A stretch of 64,000 nucleotides of DNA. Origin: Parus major. Taxonomy: Eukaryota > Chordata > Aves > Passeriformes > Paridae. The stretch's first letter is position 1. Each line of letters begins with the position of its first letter. The DNA lies in the NCBI RefSeq assembly GCF_001522545.3, contig NC_031770.1, positions 29,797,856 to 29,861,855 of the forward strand, written 5' to 3'. This document shows, in pieces, positions 23,564 through 36,900 of the stretch. The position numbers and the translations under genes were made by a program. The notes below the pieces were generated by a model. The model was not told where the DNA came from. It ran no database searches and saw only the letters and a list, made by a program, of their open reading frames with translations.

Positions 23564-24777
23564 CTCAGAGCTCTGCCCTTGAGAGTACTGCATTAGCTTC
23601 TTTCTCAGCATAGAAGCAAATGGTTGAAGCACTTGGATCATGTATCTTAGGAAGTGGGATATTGAGAAGTGGAAGGACTTGAGGCTGCATGGAGGAAGGT
23701 GAATGAGTAACTCAGTGGGGAGTGGGGAATTGGTGTATACATAGCCACTAGATCATGGAATACAAGGAAAAGTTTTAGTTGGATACACTAAGGTGTGTAG
23801 GCATCAAATGCGCAGGAGTCCTTCATGTAAGGATGCAGAATTTCGAGGATTTTTATGTGCAATGCAGAGATTTAACACTTCTGTTCACCTTTATTTGCAG
23901 ACTAAAGTGGTACAAGGGATAGCAGAAGTTAGTTTTTCACAGCTGTAGACCAAGTCTGTACACAGTTTGTACAATAAAGATATTCACTGATAATTTGTTA
24001 TGGCTTAAATGAACTTTCATAAAACATTGCATATTGGAAGAACCATTGTGCATCTGTTGAGTGAGAAGAAACTGCAAATAAAGTGACATAACATTGCTAA
24101 TACTTGTAGTCTTAATTATGCTCTCAACATGAATGACAGGCAAACATGAGTAGTATATTATAAAGAAAACAGAAAGTTCCATTATTGCCAAAATTTGGTG
24201 AAAGAGAAAAGAGAGGTCCACTGGAAAATTAACAGCCTTTTAAATGACAGGCAGTTGTTGCTGTTAAATGTGACAGGGAATGAAAACATTGGTTTTCAGT
24301 AACCTAGCCAAATTCCTACAATGGTTTTTTGGATTTTTTTTTCCTCCTTTATTCTTTTTTCTATTTCTATTTTCTATTATGTTTTTCTATTTTCTATTTC
24401 TATTTTCTTTTTTTTGGTAGAAATTTGACCTGTCTACTGAATTGAATATCTTTTTCTGACACAGATTTTATGTGCTGTACACTGTACCACAGTATACTTT
24501 GTGGGATGTGGTATGGTATAATGTGGGGGGTGTAAAAAAGCTCTTGCTCAGGATGCACACATGGTAATGGCCCGGGGCAGCTGCAGAGTTGAATCAGTGG
24601 AAGAGTGAGAGAGTGGTATATACCAGTTAAGGATGGAATAAATGGAATAGCCTTCAGTTGCTTTTGCTTAATCCTGCAAATAAATTTTAGTGGCTTGTTT
24701 TGGTCTTCAACACTCTGCAATATAAATATACCATCATCAAGCCTTTGAAAAGAAGGTGTTGTTTTCCTGCTCTGTGT
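23564..24777 (+). other. Intronic sequence; CT-rich tract, no gene
   Basis: Unique intron plus a pyrimidine-rich degenerate CTATTTT repeat at about 24329-24415. Frames at 23937-24221 and 24400-24720 on the minus strand have no recognisable domain. Confidence 0.5.
24329..24415. repeat. Degenerate (CTATTTT)n pyrimidine tract
   Basis: Runs of TTTTCTATTTCTATTTTCTA type, almost wholly pyrimidine on the + strand. Confidence 0.85.
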
Positions 24778-24917
24778 AGAATCATAGAGTGGTTCAAGTT
24801 GGAAGGTACCTCAAAGATCATCTTGTTCCAACCTCCTGCCATGACAGGGACATCTTCCACTAGACCAGGTTGCTCAGAGCTCCATCTGACCTGGCCTTGA
24901 ACACCTCCAGGGATGGG
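24778..24917 (-). mobile_element. CR1 LINE 3' fragment, antisense
   Basis: AGAATCATAGAGTGGTTCAA, GTTGGAAGGTACCTCAAAGA, TCATCTTGTTCCAACCTCCT and CTGGCCTTGAACACCTCCAG are the complement of the avian CR1 3' end. About 140 bp, 5'-truncated as usual for CR1. The 66-codon frame over it (24700-24900) is an accident. Confidence 0.93.
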
Positions 24918-27900
24918 TATATTATACTAATTCCCTAAAAAATGTTGGTGGTACAGTTACACTGATTCTGCAGTTTTCCCCTGATATGGATATGTTGGTC
25001 AAAGGTGTCATTTGGGTTTGGTTTTATTTTTTTCTGTATAGTGACATGGATATAGAAAAGATTTGTTCTTAAGTATTACTGTGCTGGCTAGGCTAAAATC
25101 CTACAAAGGCTACTCCTTCAGCCCAAAAGTTTTTTACTTTTCCTTAAATCTTTGTAATTCCTTAGTTCTTTGTAAAAATTCTACTGTAGCATTTCAAAGA
25201 AATCTTTTTCACTTGAAATTATTGTTAACAATGTAAATAATGCTGTAGTAAGAATTAACTTTACATTTTGAATAATAGGAGTTAGGTTTATTGTATAGCT
25301 GACATTAAAAGAGCAGAAATGTAAATATGTATAAAGAAGCATGAGATGTGGTGAATTTGCCATTCGTTTTGTGTATTGCAGACCAGTGCTCCATATGATG
25401 GAATACCCAATCCAGAAGAATGAAGATAAGCCTGTTTAATCAAGTTTGCCTTTTTTCTTGAGGACAGGTTTAAGGGACTTTTGGTTTTTGACTTTTAATT
25501 GACATACTTTGAGAATCAAAGGTATTGAATGAAAAATATTCTTTCCATGTGATATTCCTGGTTCAGAAACAACGTGGTGAATAGAGAATTTAATTGAAAA
25601 TAGACTTTGTATCTGCCTCTTGCCAGAAGGTATCCATATTAGCTTAATAGAAAGCTGATTTAAATATATTTCCTAAGTTAGGCATTCACATTTCACGTAC
25701 AAACTTTGTAGCTATTTTCCTTCTCTGAGTCTGGTGGTAGTGCTGATGTGTTCCTTTAATCCTATTTCTAGCCTTCTTTCTCTGATAGGCCAATGTATTT
25801 GAGGCATTGCTGTTTTTGCTAAGTCATTAGTGTCTGAGGTTGTTTTAGCATTGTCTTTTATGTCCTCACCAGAACTGACCCCCAGCTGAGGACAGTATGA
25901 TAAGGAAAGTGATGTATTCGAGGTGATTGCTGTGGAGCCTGATCTCTGGGAGCTAAAAGAAACATATTGAAAGTAGGAATGATAATATGCCATTGAATGA
26001 GTTTGAAAACTGATTTGTTTGGTCTGAAAATATATTAAATATATCAAGTGTCTTAATACAGAAGGATAAGTTTGACTGGAAAAGAATTGTCTGCCCCTTT
26101 GCTTCTTTTCCTACTATCTTAGAAAAATAATTATCCTATTTAGAAATTATGGTCTGGAGATGAAGTTCTCTGGCTGAAATCTGTAGACTTAGTTTTCTTT
26201 GTTCTGATTTTATTCTTGCAACTATATTATCATTAAGATAGTATAGTAATGAGCAGAATAGATTAATCTTTGAGATAAGCAAAACTTCAACTGGTTATGT
26301 GGTTTCTTATCATGTCAAAAACAGAGTTTATGTTACTAACAAAAGGGCAGTATTGTAACTAGTGAAGCAATACTCAATCTGCTGCTGATGTATTTTCTAC
26401 CATCCTTGAAAGGTGGTAGGTGACAGGAGCAGCAGCAAAGTTAGAGAAATATACTCAATAGAGTGGTAAAATTAATGTAACTAATTATCATTTTGTAGGC
26501 TTACAATATTTTTTCAAAAGCAAAATTTGTTGATGTTACTTGAAATTGCAATGTGTCAAAGCTACAGATCTAGTATTCTTGACGCTTCTTTTTGTCAAGC
26601 AATTTATAGGAAAATGGCTCTCAGGTGTTAATTTGTCATTCAATAATTTTCATTTCCAAATATACTTTACTTGGTGTAATTTGCATGTTTTGATTGAGCA
26701 ATTAATTGAAAAGGAGCTAGTGCTAACTTTGAGATGAAAGATACTTTTTTGAAAATTGGAAGTGTTTGCCATCTCTTATTCATCTGTTAAACAAAAATAT
26801 CAACAAAATGGGAAAAATGGCAAATAAATGACTTTTCAGAGTGGTTTTTATTGTTATAATTTTTGTAATTTTAGCTCTATTTTGGTAGGATTTTCTCCTT
26901 TACTAAGGTCAACAACAGTGTCAAAGTCACTGAAGGTGTGATGATCAGGATACTGTTGTAATGTCCAGACTGCAGTGAATATCTCCAAGTTTTACTTTAG
27001 CCTAGATAGTCATCTATATTTTAACTCTGTTGAATGGGTTTTCAACTCATAAACTGTGATGAAATGCAAGAGCTTATTGTTATTTCACAGAGAAACAGCA
27101 AGCCACTGGCAGAAAAAGAAGTTTGTATTAAAAATAGAGGTTGATCTATTAGCAGAATAGTAACATAAGCATGAAACTATTCTAGTTGAACATACAGTGA
27201 AGAGATTTCCTATAAAAGTAAGTATGATCCCAGGCTGAAAATAAGTATGGAATAGTGTCTTGACTTTTATTTCAGTGTTCTTCTCCATAATGACATAAGA
27301 AATGGATCCCGTGGATCCTTAGCAGTGGGATACAGCTATTTTTGGCCTTTGAAATTCTACTGCTAAACTTTATTAACAGTCCATCTGAAAGGAATGAATA
27401 TGAGTCCTTAGAGTTAGAAAACTGTTAATGCAGCTTTACAGTTTGAAGAGCCTTTTACTGAAGGAAAGATGTTACGTTTAACAATGTGCAGACTTTATTT
27501 CTTACAGTGAATTAAAGTATAGAAGTACAGAGAAAGATCAGTTTTTGCTTTGGGAGTTTGAATTATCTTTACCTTAGCTAAAAATTACACCCGGGGAAAT
27601 GGGAGGGGCAGTAGTAGTATCAGCTAGTTGTTAGTAACCTATAGTCAGTGCCTGGGTTTTAATCCTCTTTTGCTGCAAAGTTCAGCAGAGATATCTCCAA
27701 GATGTTTTTATTTAAGAGCTGCTGCAGAGTGGGTTATCAGTTATCTCGGTCCCAGTGCAAACCCACCTTCTTTTCTGCAAACCTGCGTGGAAACCTCTGT
27801 CCTCTGCTGTTCCACTCCTGATGATCAGGAATGAGCATTGTCCACTCCTGCTGTGAAGTTTCTTTCCTTTTTTGTTTACAGTCTGAGTACTGGTGCTGTG

Positions 27901-30900
27901 CTTTTTCCACTATAATAAGTTTGGGTGGGAAATGCTTCAGCAGCCCTGTAGGACTCAGCCTGGAAGTGGTTTGACAAGCCTTTTGTGGATTTAAGTTAAA
28001 TCTGCATGGAAGTACTGCTCTTCCCACACTGAAGTTTCTCCTGGTCACAATTCCAGAATTGCTATACTAAGACTGACAATATCTGAAATAATATTTTACA
28101 ATTTTATTATGGGTTTTTAATTTATTTTAAGATTCGTTTATCACATGAAGAAAAATTGAGTGTAAAGTGACTGAGCTTGAAATAGGAAGAGCTGGTAATT
28201 AATCTCTCTTGTAACATAAGAATGAGCACTATTCCACATGACTACAGTCATCAAAGGATACTGTAATAAGTTTGAAAATCAGGCTTACTAAAGCACGTGG
28301 CTTTTTTTTCTGAGGCGTATTATTGGATTTTATCTCGTCCCTTGCTATTTCTGAGGCTATTCTTGTCAGAAAATATACCTAAAGGAGGAAACATAACGAT
28401 ATTTTTGCTTCATACTTACAGATTAAACAAACTTGTTACTTCAGCTACACCAGAGGGATTTTAAGTGTATCAAATCAGAGCATAAATTTTGGGGGGTACT
28501 AAGGTACGGATTTGTCTGACAGGTTTCTGAGTTTTGCATTAAATAGTACAAGGATACCAACATGAAACATACTGATATATTACCAGCACCGGAGGTTGAT
28601 GTTACTGAAGTGTAAAAAACACTGTAAAACATTTTTAAATGGACAACGACTTAAGTAAAGTGGGAATGCTGCTCTCAGGGTTTTGTTGCAAAGCATGTAA
28701 GACATTATTATTGACACAGCTGATTTTCTTTCTGCTCCCTTACCCTGAGTCTCCAAATTTTGAAATAATGGTAAAATTAACATGCAGTTACTTGCATGAA
28801 ACAAACAAATGCAATAGACTCTTCCTCCTTGCTTCCCATTTATGTTATAAAACAGTTATTTCAAATAAATAAAAGCTGCATGTCATTTTACCTCAACATT
28901 GTTACTTTCTGCATACAGAAGAACGAGACAGAACTAATTGTCTTCCTTACATTTGTTGTGCCTTCCAGAACACAATTTACATTTTGAAAAATAAATTATT
29001 TTTAAAATAGTTCTTATCTCAATTTTGTTATTTATATTTAACTTCCATATATGATTTATATGTGGATTTATATATATTTAACCTCCATATATGATACAGA
29101 CTTTGAAATACAGGTTTCTATAGGTTTAGGTAGAAAACAACAGATAATTCTTATGAACACTTAGTAGTAGATCAGCTGTCACAATTCTCCTGATTTCAGT
29201 CAGCAAATTAAAAAAAATAAGGTGGACTTGTTTTTCAGAGCTATAATCATCCTATCATGATATGTGTTGAACTGTAGTTTCTGTGCATTTCCAGTAAGAT
29301 AAGCATTCACCTGCAGAGCTTTTCCTGTTGAGTGGGATCTTCTCAAGAAGTCAGAAAACTGTTGGATTCCTCCCTCCCTCCCAGAATTAAGGTGTCGTTT
29401 TTTATTTCTTTTTAGGAGGGTTGCAGCAAAATAGGACAGTCTCACTTAAGGTCTTTTCTCCTCTTCTGCCTTCCAGTGGAGGTCTCTGAGAAGCCCACAC
29501 AGGTGTATTTTTAAGGATACTATTGCATCTGATTAAATGAATGAATAGAGCTCTTGGCATTATGGATTACATTCTGTCTTAACACAGTGAATATTTTATT
29601 TAATTTGAACTGTTTCCAAATGCCTTTTTTTTTTTTTTTAAAGAAAAAAGGATGAAGAGGTCATATCATCATGTTTACTTCTTTCTCTGCATGTTCTTGT
29701 TTTGTGGTTCATAGAGAATATTATTTAGTAAGGCGTAATTTTCCTCTTCTCTTTTGAAGTTTTTTTACATTTATAGTGTAGATGGTTTTATGATATGCAA
29801 AAGTTAATTCCAAAATTCCTTATTTACCTCTCTACAAGGCTGTAAGGAGCAATAGTGATGTTAGGGAAGAAACAGTACTTGTTCTGTTCTTAATAAAATC
29901 TCATGCAAATTGGGAAATATAAATAATAAGCTAAACTCTAAATATCAGATGTTCTTGAAAATTTACAATATGTATTCTTCCAATTTCTTGACAGTAATTC
30001 TTGTAATTAACAATTAGGAATTGTAAAACCAGGAAGAAAATTGTTCTGCTGGTACCTGAAATTTATATTTTGAATTCCCATTTTATTTCTCTACAGAAAT
30101 AAAGAACTTGCTTTTTACTCCCCAGAAAACAGCTTTTGAGCTAGTAGTTGTAGCTTGTATCTATTAACTTGGAAGACTTACTGATTTTATGAATTCATAG
30201 AAAATATGTAATGAGTAACAAACTTGTTCCTTTCCCATTCTTAAAAGAAGCAAAAAGACGGAGCTGAGGAACTGTGTCATACAGCACAATTTCAGTTTCC
30301 AGAAAAATATTGGAGCAAGTAAATGAACCAAATTGTTTGTAGGCACTCAAAGATAAAGGAATTACTGTCAGCTAAACCAGATTTGTCAAAAATAGATAGT
30401 GAATTTAGTTTCCTTCTGCGGCAGAAAAACAAGGCAGGGATAAGAAACAAATCACTGCTTGTTACATTTTGTCATAAGTAAAGCTTTTGACAGTAAAATG
30501 GTATTTCTGTATGCAAGCAAGAGGAACACAGTCTACAGGAAAGTATTGTAAAGTGAGTATAAAATTTGACTGGCACCTGTTGAAATCCTAGTTTAATAGA
30601 AATGGAAAATGGAATGATAATGTGAAGCGGGACTCTTATGGGGTCTTTCATACAGTCCACATTACTCTGTATATTAGGAGTGTATTTTTCTTAAATTTGC
30701 AGATAGCATGAAACTGTGAGAGAAGATACAGTTATGGAAAAGGAGAAAATTAGAGTTAAGAGTGATCTTGACAAAGTAGATACACAGTCTGAATGAAATA
30801 GAATGCAATTTCCTAAAAACAAGGGAAAAGATGTGTACATGTGTAGGGATGGATATATGATTTAGAGAATACAGGTAAGGAGCACTGAATAGTGCTTCAA

Positions 30901-33900
30901 CACCAGGAAGTTCTGCAATTTTTAGTGAATACACTATTCCACTATATCCAGCCAAACTGGATATAGGATTGCACTTGCTGGTGCAAAACATATTATTTTA
31001 ATATATAGACAGGAGTATAACTTGTAATATGAATCAGCATCATTCACTCAGTTCAGTCATATCTCATTTGCTATTTCTGGACTCTTGAGAGAATTACAAT
31101 TTTATCATTAGAAAAAAGAAAATTCCACTTCAAAAAGTGTGTGAAGAGTCCAAAAGGGAACACCAAGAACCAGCATAGTCTGACCTACGAGAAAAGTTGG
31201 ATAAACTTGTGGCTGGTTTAGAGAAGAAAGGTCTGAAGGGAGGTATGAAAAACCTCTTAAAAGGCTTAAAATTCATAGAAAACTTGGAGAATGGACACTG
31301 ACCAAAGAATTTGGGAACCTTTGATTTAGGTGGTTTTTTTAAATGCAGGTTTTTTCTGCAGTAATATGTAAAATGTCTTACTCTTTTTTCTAGCAGAATT
31401 GTAACAATTCTAGCAGAATTGTAACAATTGTAACAAATCTGCTGAAATATATTTTTACCATTGGAACATTATTTCTGACTTATAGGACAATCATACAGCC
31501 TTTAAAATTGTTGTTGAACATGCTCATGCTTCTCTTCTGACATATGACTGTGTGTTGCTGAATAGTCACAGCAAGGCTAACCATCCGATTTCTGTCAGTT
31601 AGTTGCCTACTCATGAATGTGCAATTGTGTGTGATCTGATGACAAAGGATAACCCAGCCAGACATGGGGAGCTGAAATCATCATGCAGAGTTCAGGTAGA
31701 ATCCAAACTGCTAACTTAGGTTGTGTGAATAGCCATTTACATAGTGTACTGTATTGGTAAATTGATTTGCTTCACAGGAGACTGTTCCTGCATAGCAATA
31801 TCATCTTATCAGAAATAATGGACTTTAAGTGATACACAGGACACCTGCTTCAAAGGTTTCAAAAGGGAAGGGAGGGTAAAAAAGGAGGTGAAAAACAGCA
31901 GCAGAAAGCAAGCTGATTCTGTGTGTCATAGCAGATGAAACATTTAGGAAAAGAATGAGTTAATTTATTTATGCTTGGAAATTCCATATTGCATTATAGT
32001 TAAGAATTGTTATAATAGTCTGGGGATGCATATGATATAATGGCTAAAACTTTTCCCAACTGAAATTAGGTTATAGTATGACTGGTCACATGTCATGTTT
32101 CTATTACAAAGAACACAGGTAAAACACCTGTTTTTTTCTTTATGATATTCTGTGGATTCCGTCAGTTTCTGGGGATTTGTTCAAAATAATAACCTGAATA
32201 TTTTCACTTGTTAGACAGGAGGCATAACTTGGAGAGAAGTGTTTTTTACATTGATTTGGAAATAAAAGGATCACACCTATATTTCTGCAGCCTTCTTAAT
32301 TTTTTTTTAGCATTCAGTGTGCCATAAAGTGACATACTAGTTTGATGTTTCTCTTTTCTGGTTCTTTTAGTAGAAGTAATGCATTATCTTTCATTGGAAT
32401 TTTCTTTTTCCTTATCAAAGTGGTGCTACTCTTTCTTGATTCACACAATCTGTTGTCTACTGCCTCTTCCCTTTCTTCATTTCTTGTTTTCTCATGCTTT
32501 GTTTATTTCTCCTCCTGAGGTGTTTTGTTGGTATGTTGGTTGTTCTTTTTCAAACATGTTATTCCCTGCTTCTGTGTTCAGTATAGTATCTCTTTGATTT
32601 TTTTTTCTCCTGAAATCAACTTGATAGCAATATTTCAAACTGATAGTACTGTGAAGTTACAAATCTGTGTTAATGAACAAAGGACAAGGCATATTGTGTG
32701 GAGTTTACAATCAGAGAAAGAAAAGAAACAAACATGAATAACTGACTAGAATAAGAACTAACCAGTCCATATTATTCTTAAAGATGATTCTTCTTGAAAA
32801 GTTGATTGAACAGTTAGTAATTTTGACAAGCAAAGTAAAGGGGGTCTTTTGCAATTGGAAGGGCAAATGAAGTATGCCGCTTGACAGTAAAGGGACTGTT
32901 AAGAAAAAGTGATTTGAAATGGTTGGAAATACAAGCAGTGTTCAAATATTTTAAAAGGTGAAGGTAAAAATGATGTGTCAAGTTTTAGGTTTAACATTCA
33001 CTGTCATTTTTAATTTGTTCAACTAAGGACGATGGAAGTACAGAAGAAAATGAGCTTTAAGCAAGGATTGGGCTGTCTGCACTCTTTATCTCAGCTGTGA
33101 TCTTTCACTCCATCAAAGTTCTTCACAATAAAGAACACTTAAAATTAGGTGCACCACAAATTCTTGTCTTGGACAAATAGCTAACAGATTTTATTTTGCA
33201 TTCAAGGTTTAGACTGGAACTATATAGGAGTGTAACAATTCAATTTTCCTTTCTCATGGACAGAAGTTTAAAAACAGTATGAGCTTTAAAGGCTCTAGAG
33301 ATAGATATCTCAAATATCCTTTCCTTGAGTGACCTGTTAAAACCATTGCATGTCAGAAGTGATGAATAGTATTTGTGGGTTCTGGGCAGGTTCCTGATCG
33401 ATTGGTTGCTGGTTAATGAGAGAGAAGAAGTGTAAGTGCTGAAGTCCAGCTGACTGTGCAAGAGTACACCTGCTTTTTCTCTTTACCTCATTTTCTCTGT
33501 AATGAAGGAACCAATTAGTTTAGAGCAATCAATGCTGACCTGTTGGGATCAGGCAGTGTTCTGGCATTGCCAAGGCAATTAAATTCAGCAGAGCAAGGAT
33601 TATAAAGGAAAAAAATAACAAAGGACTTGAAACTTTGAACTGAGTAAGAACTACATTGATACTTTAAGGTTGTCAAGAAAACACCAATCCAATATAGTTA
33701 AAAATAATTAAATAATTGTCATGTTCGCTTTTGTGTGAGATTGGGAATGCCAACATCATTGTTATTTGTCCTTTAAATCCTGTTTCTGTGACTGGGCATT
33801 TCTGCACAGTGTAGTGTATGTATCTGGAGAAGGCATTTTGCTTCAAAATTTCATATTGGTAGCTGAAAATTTCCCCCATTGTTCTATATTGTATGCTGCA

Positions 33901-36900
33901 CTATTGAATTCATAGGCTATTTATGCTCATAAAATGATTCATTCCAATTGAGGTAGGTAAAAATGAAGCATAAATCCTTAGTAAATAATTGTACTTTTCA
34001 TCAATTGTTAAGTTTATGAAATTTGTCATATATATTAAGATTTCAATATTAATTTAAATCTCTTGTTGCCTTCTATTGATGTCCTTAAAAGGAAAATTGT
34101 TCTCTGTAAGAGTTTTGGACTTATCAAGAGAAATATATTTGGCAAGTTGGAATTAACTTACATCAAATGCTAGTTTCCTGTAAACTACAGTTTCATTGAC
34201 TGAATGAGTGTATAATAACTGGCAATATTATTGATGTTAAATAAAATATCAGGATCTCCCTTCTGCACATCTTTCCTGTCTGGAAGAGGCTAAAGTATTG
34301 TTTTATAAGGTTCATCCATTCTGAGTCCAGACTAACATTTCAATATTTCTGTTAAAAAAGTAAAATAAACCAGCCAAAACCCTTCAGGCAAACCAAAAAT
34401 CTTGGAAAAAAAAAACCCAATAGAAGTATAATATCAAAGCAATAATATCAAAATATTATTTATCTTTCCATCTGATAATCTCATTTTTATTTGTTTATTT
34501 GATGTATGTTTCAGGGAGGAAAGGGGTAACCTGTACTTCTTTTAACTTCAGAAACATGAGAGATTATGAATATATATAAAATTTCTTTAATCATCAACTG
34601 TATGTTATCATTTTAACTGTCATCACATGAGCATCCTTTAGTTCGTGTTTGCCCTTGAGCAGCTGAAATGCACAATCCTGTTATTTCAAGCTTTTGAGGC
34701 ATTTTTATTGTATCTTTGTAATGGAGTATTACATGAAATCAACTTCTTAATTTGAAATCTGAAGCTTCTGAGCTAATAAGTCATGTCCGTTCTATTTGTT
34801 AACTGTGGCTTTGTGCTGACTTCTTTTTAGGCATGTTTATATATAGGTACATGCATGTGTATATACATATAAATAAATAAAAAGTTAATATGATCATGTA
34901 TTCTGTAATGGGTAGGAGGACTGAAAATTTTTCTGAGGCCACTTTCTGATGTGCTGCTTTTTGAAACACTTATTCCCCCTGCAGAGGTCTCCACCAGTTA
35001 GTTTTCATATACAATTGTAGAAGCTCTTTTTCTTTATGTTTGATTATGTTGACCACAGAGCAAATGTTCTACTTTAAAACAAAATATCAAATGTGGGGAA
35101 TTCAGACATCACTATTAGATTGGTACATTTCTGCCCTTGGCATGGGGAGTGTGCTAATGATGGCTAGTGCTAGTGATTTCTGTCCTGAATATATATTTTT
35201 TATCATCATCTGATACAGAAAAGTTTTGAGATGGTTTTGGCTTTTTTTGCTAATTGCATGCTCATAGTGCATGGGACAGGTTTAATGTTGATTTTCATGC
35301 TGAATTTATTATAGAGTAGGAATGCTGTATCAGTTATCAATAGAGTGAGTTCTATGTACTGCGGAGAATAGTAATGTTCAACAGGTCTGGAACAGACAAT
35401 TTTAAAAAAAGAAGAGCCAAAGAGTATTTCCTCATTTAATAATGAGGAAAATTGGTCTTGGCTTATCCTGATCTGGTGCACAGCTTAACTGTGATTGTAG
35501 TGAACACACTAACAATAATGTTTATAAAAACAGAAGAAGATTGGTAGGACAAAATTTCATATAATCTGTCTGTTTTAAAAGGGAAAGGATATGTTGCTCA
35601 TGTGTGAACTCACTTGCAAAAATGAGTGGTTTAAACTTTAGGTTTTGTGCCAAAACAGGATTGCTTTTTCCAGACTTTTTAGTTGTATGAAGTGTGGTCT
35701 TTAGTCCAGACCTTTCATTAAACCACAGGTCTGAAATATCTCTTTCTGGAAAGGGGCATCATAGTGTAAAATACGAATAATACCTCTAAAAATGTATTTT
35801 TGGTGATGATTTAATATTTCAGAAGTCATAAAGGTTTAACTTTGAGTTCTAATTTAAATGTGTCTCTGGCCTTTATCTTTAGTATTTTTGAGAATATGAG
35901 TGACTTAGAGGCTCAGTTTTTTGGTGTAGAGTAGGCTTCATAGACTTCACCAGTGCAAAACAGACATGGTACGTACCAGTTGTAGTAAGGTGCGCTTATA
36001 GTGCTGTTCATTTGCAGTCCACTAAAGCAGTCTTCTTCATTTTATTTATTCATTCTAGATGTCCTTTTTAGTTTATGTATGTGCAATATTACTGCTTTGA
36101 AACAGAAGCTGTAGGTGCAGAACTAAAAGCACAGGGTTTACTTTTTGGAATACTGACATTCTGCAGTAGTAGTGAATTATTGATAATAAAAATGAGCTTT
36201 GAATTCTTACTATTTAATATTGACAATGCACACCTAGCAAGATATTTTCAAAATTATGCTGTACTTCCTCATTGTTTTAGTTTGTTTTTGTTTTTCACAA
36301 AACGTGAATATTTTGAAGTCTGAAACTAAATATGTTAAGAGGTATCACAGTAAAATCAGATGTCATTTGTATGAGGAAAGATTTTGTTACTTTGTGCTAT
36401 GAGGTTAAATAATACTTTAAAGCAAGTTCATCATACATCTTTATATAGGATCTAGTTGCAATGTTTTCATCAAATAGTTCATGTATGGACTTGATCTTTA
36501 TATATAGAATGGAACCAGACACTGGGCAAATAATGTTTAGTATTCCATCTATAAAAAATTATTAGAGATTAAATTTGTTCATGTCCAGTCACTGTATTTC
36601 TCATTTACTCACTTATAGAAAATTAGCAAATAGAGTAGAATCCCTCAGTATGAGAACTTGAAATGCAGTTTGATAACACAGAAATCATATTTCTGTAGTG
36701 TATATGTATAGCAAAATGAAAGCATGATCCTAACATGAGTTAAGTATCCATGTTTTATCTTTAATATGGCTACCATGGATAATAATAGCAGGTGAGTTGT
36801 AGGGGGGATGCAGGATTCAACTACTGAGATTCTGAGGGTTATTTGTAAGACCTGTATGTGCTTTAATTCATAATGTAAGGTGTAAATCCAGTGGTACTGT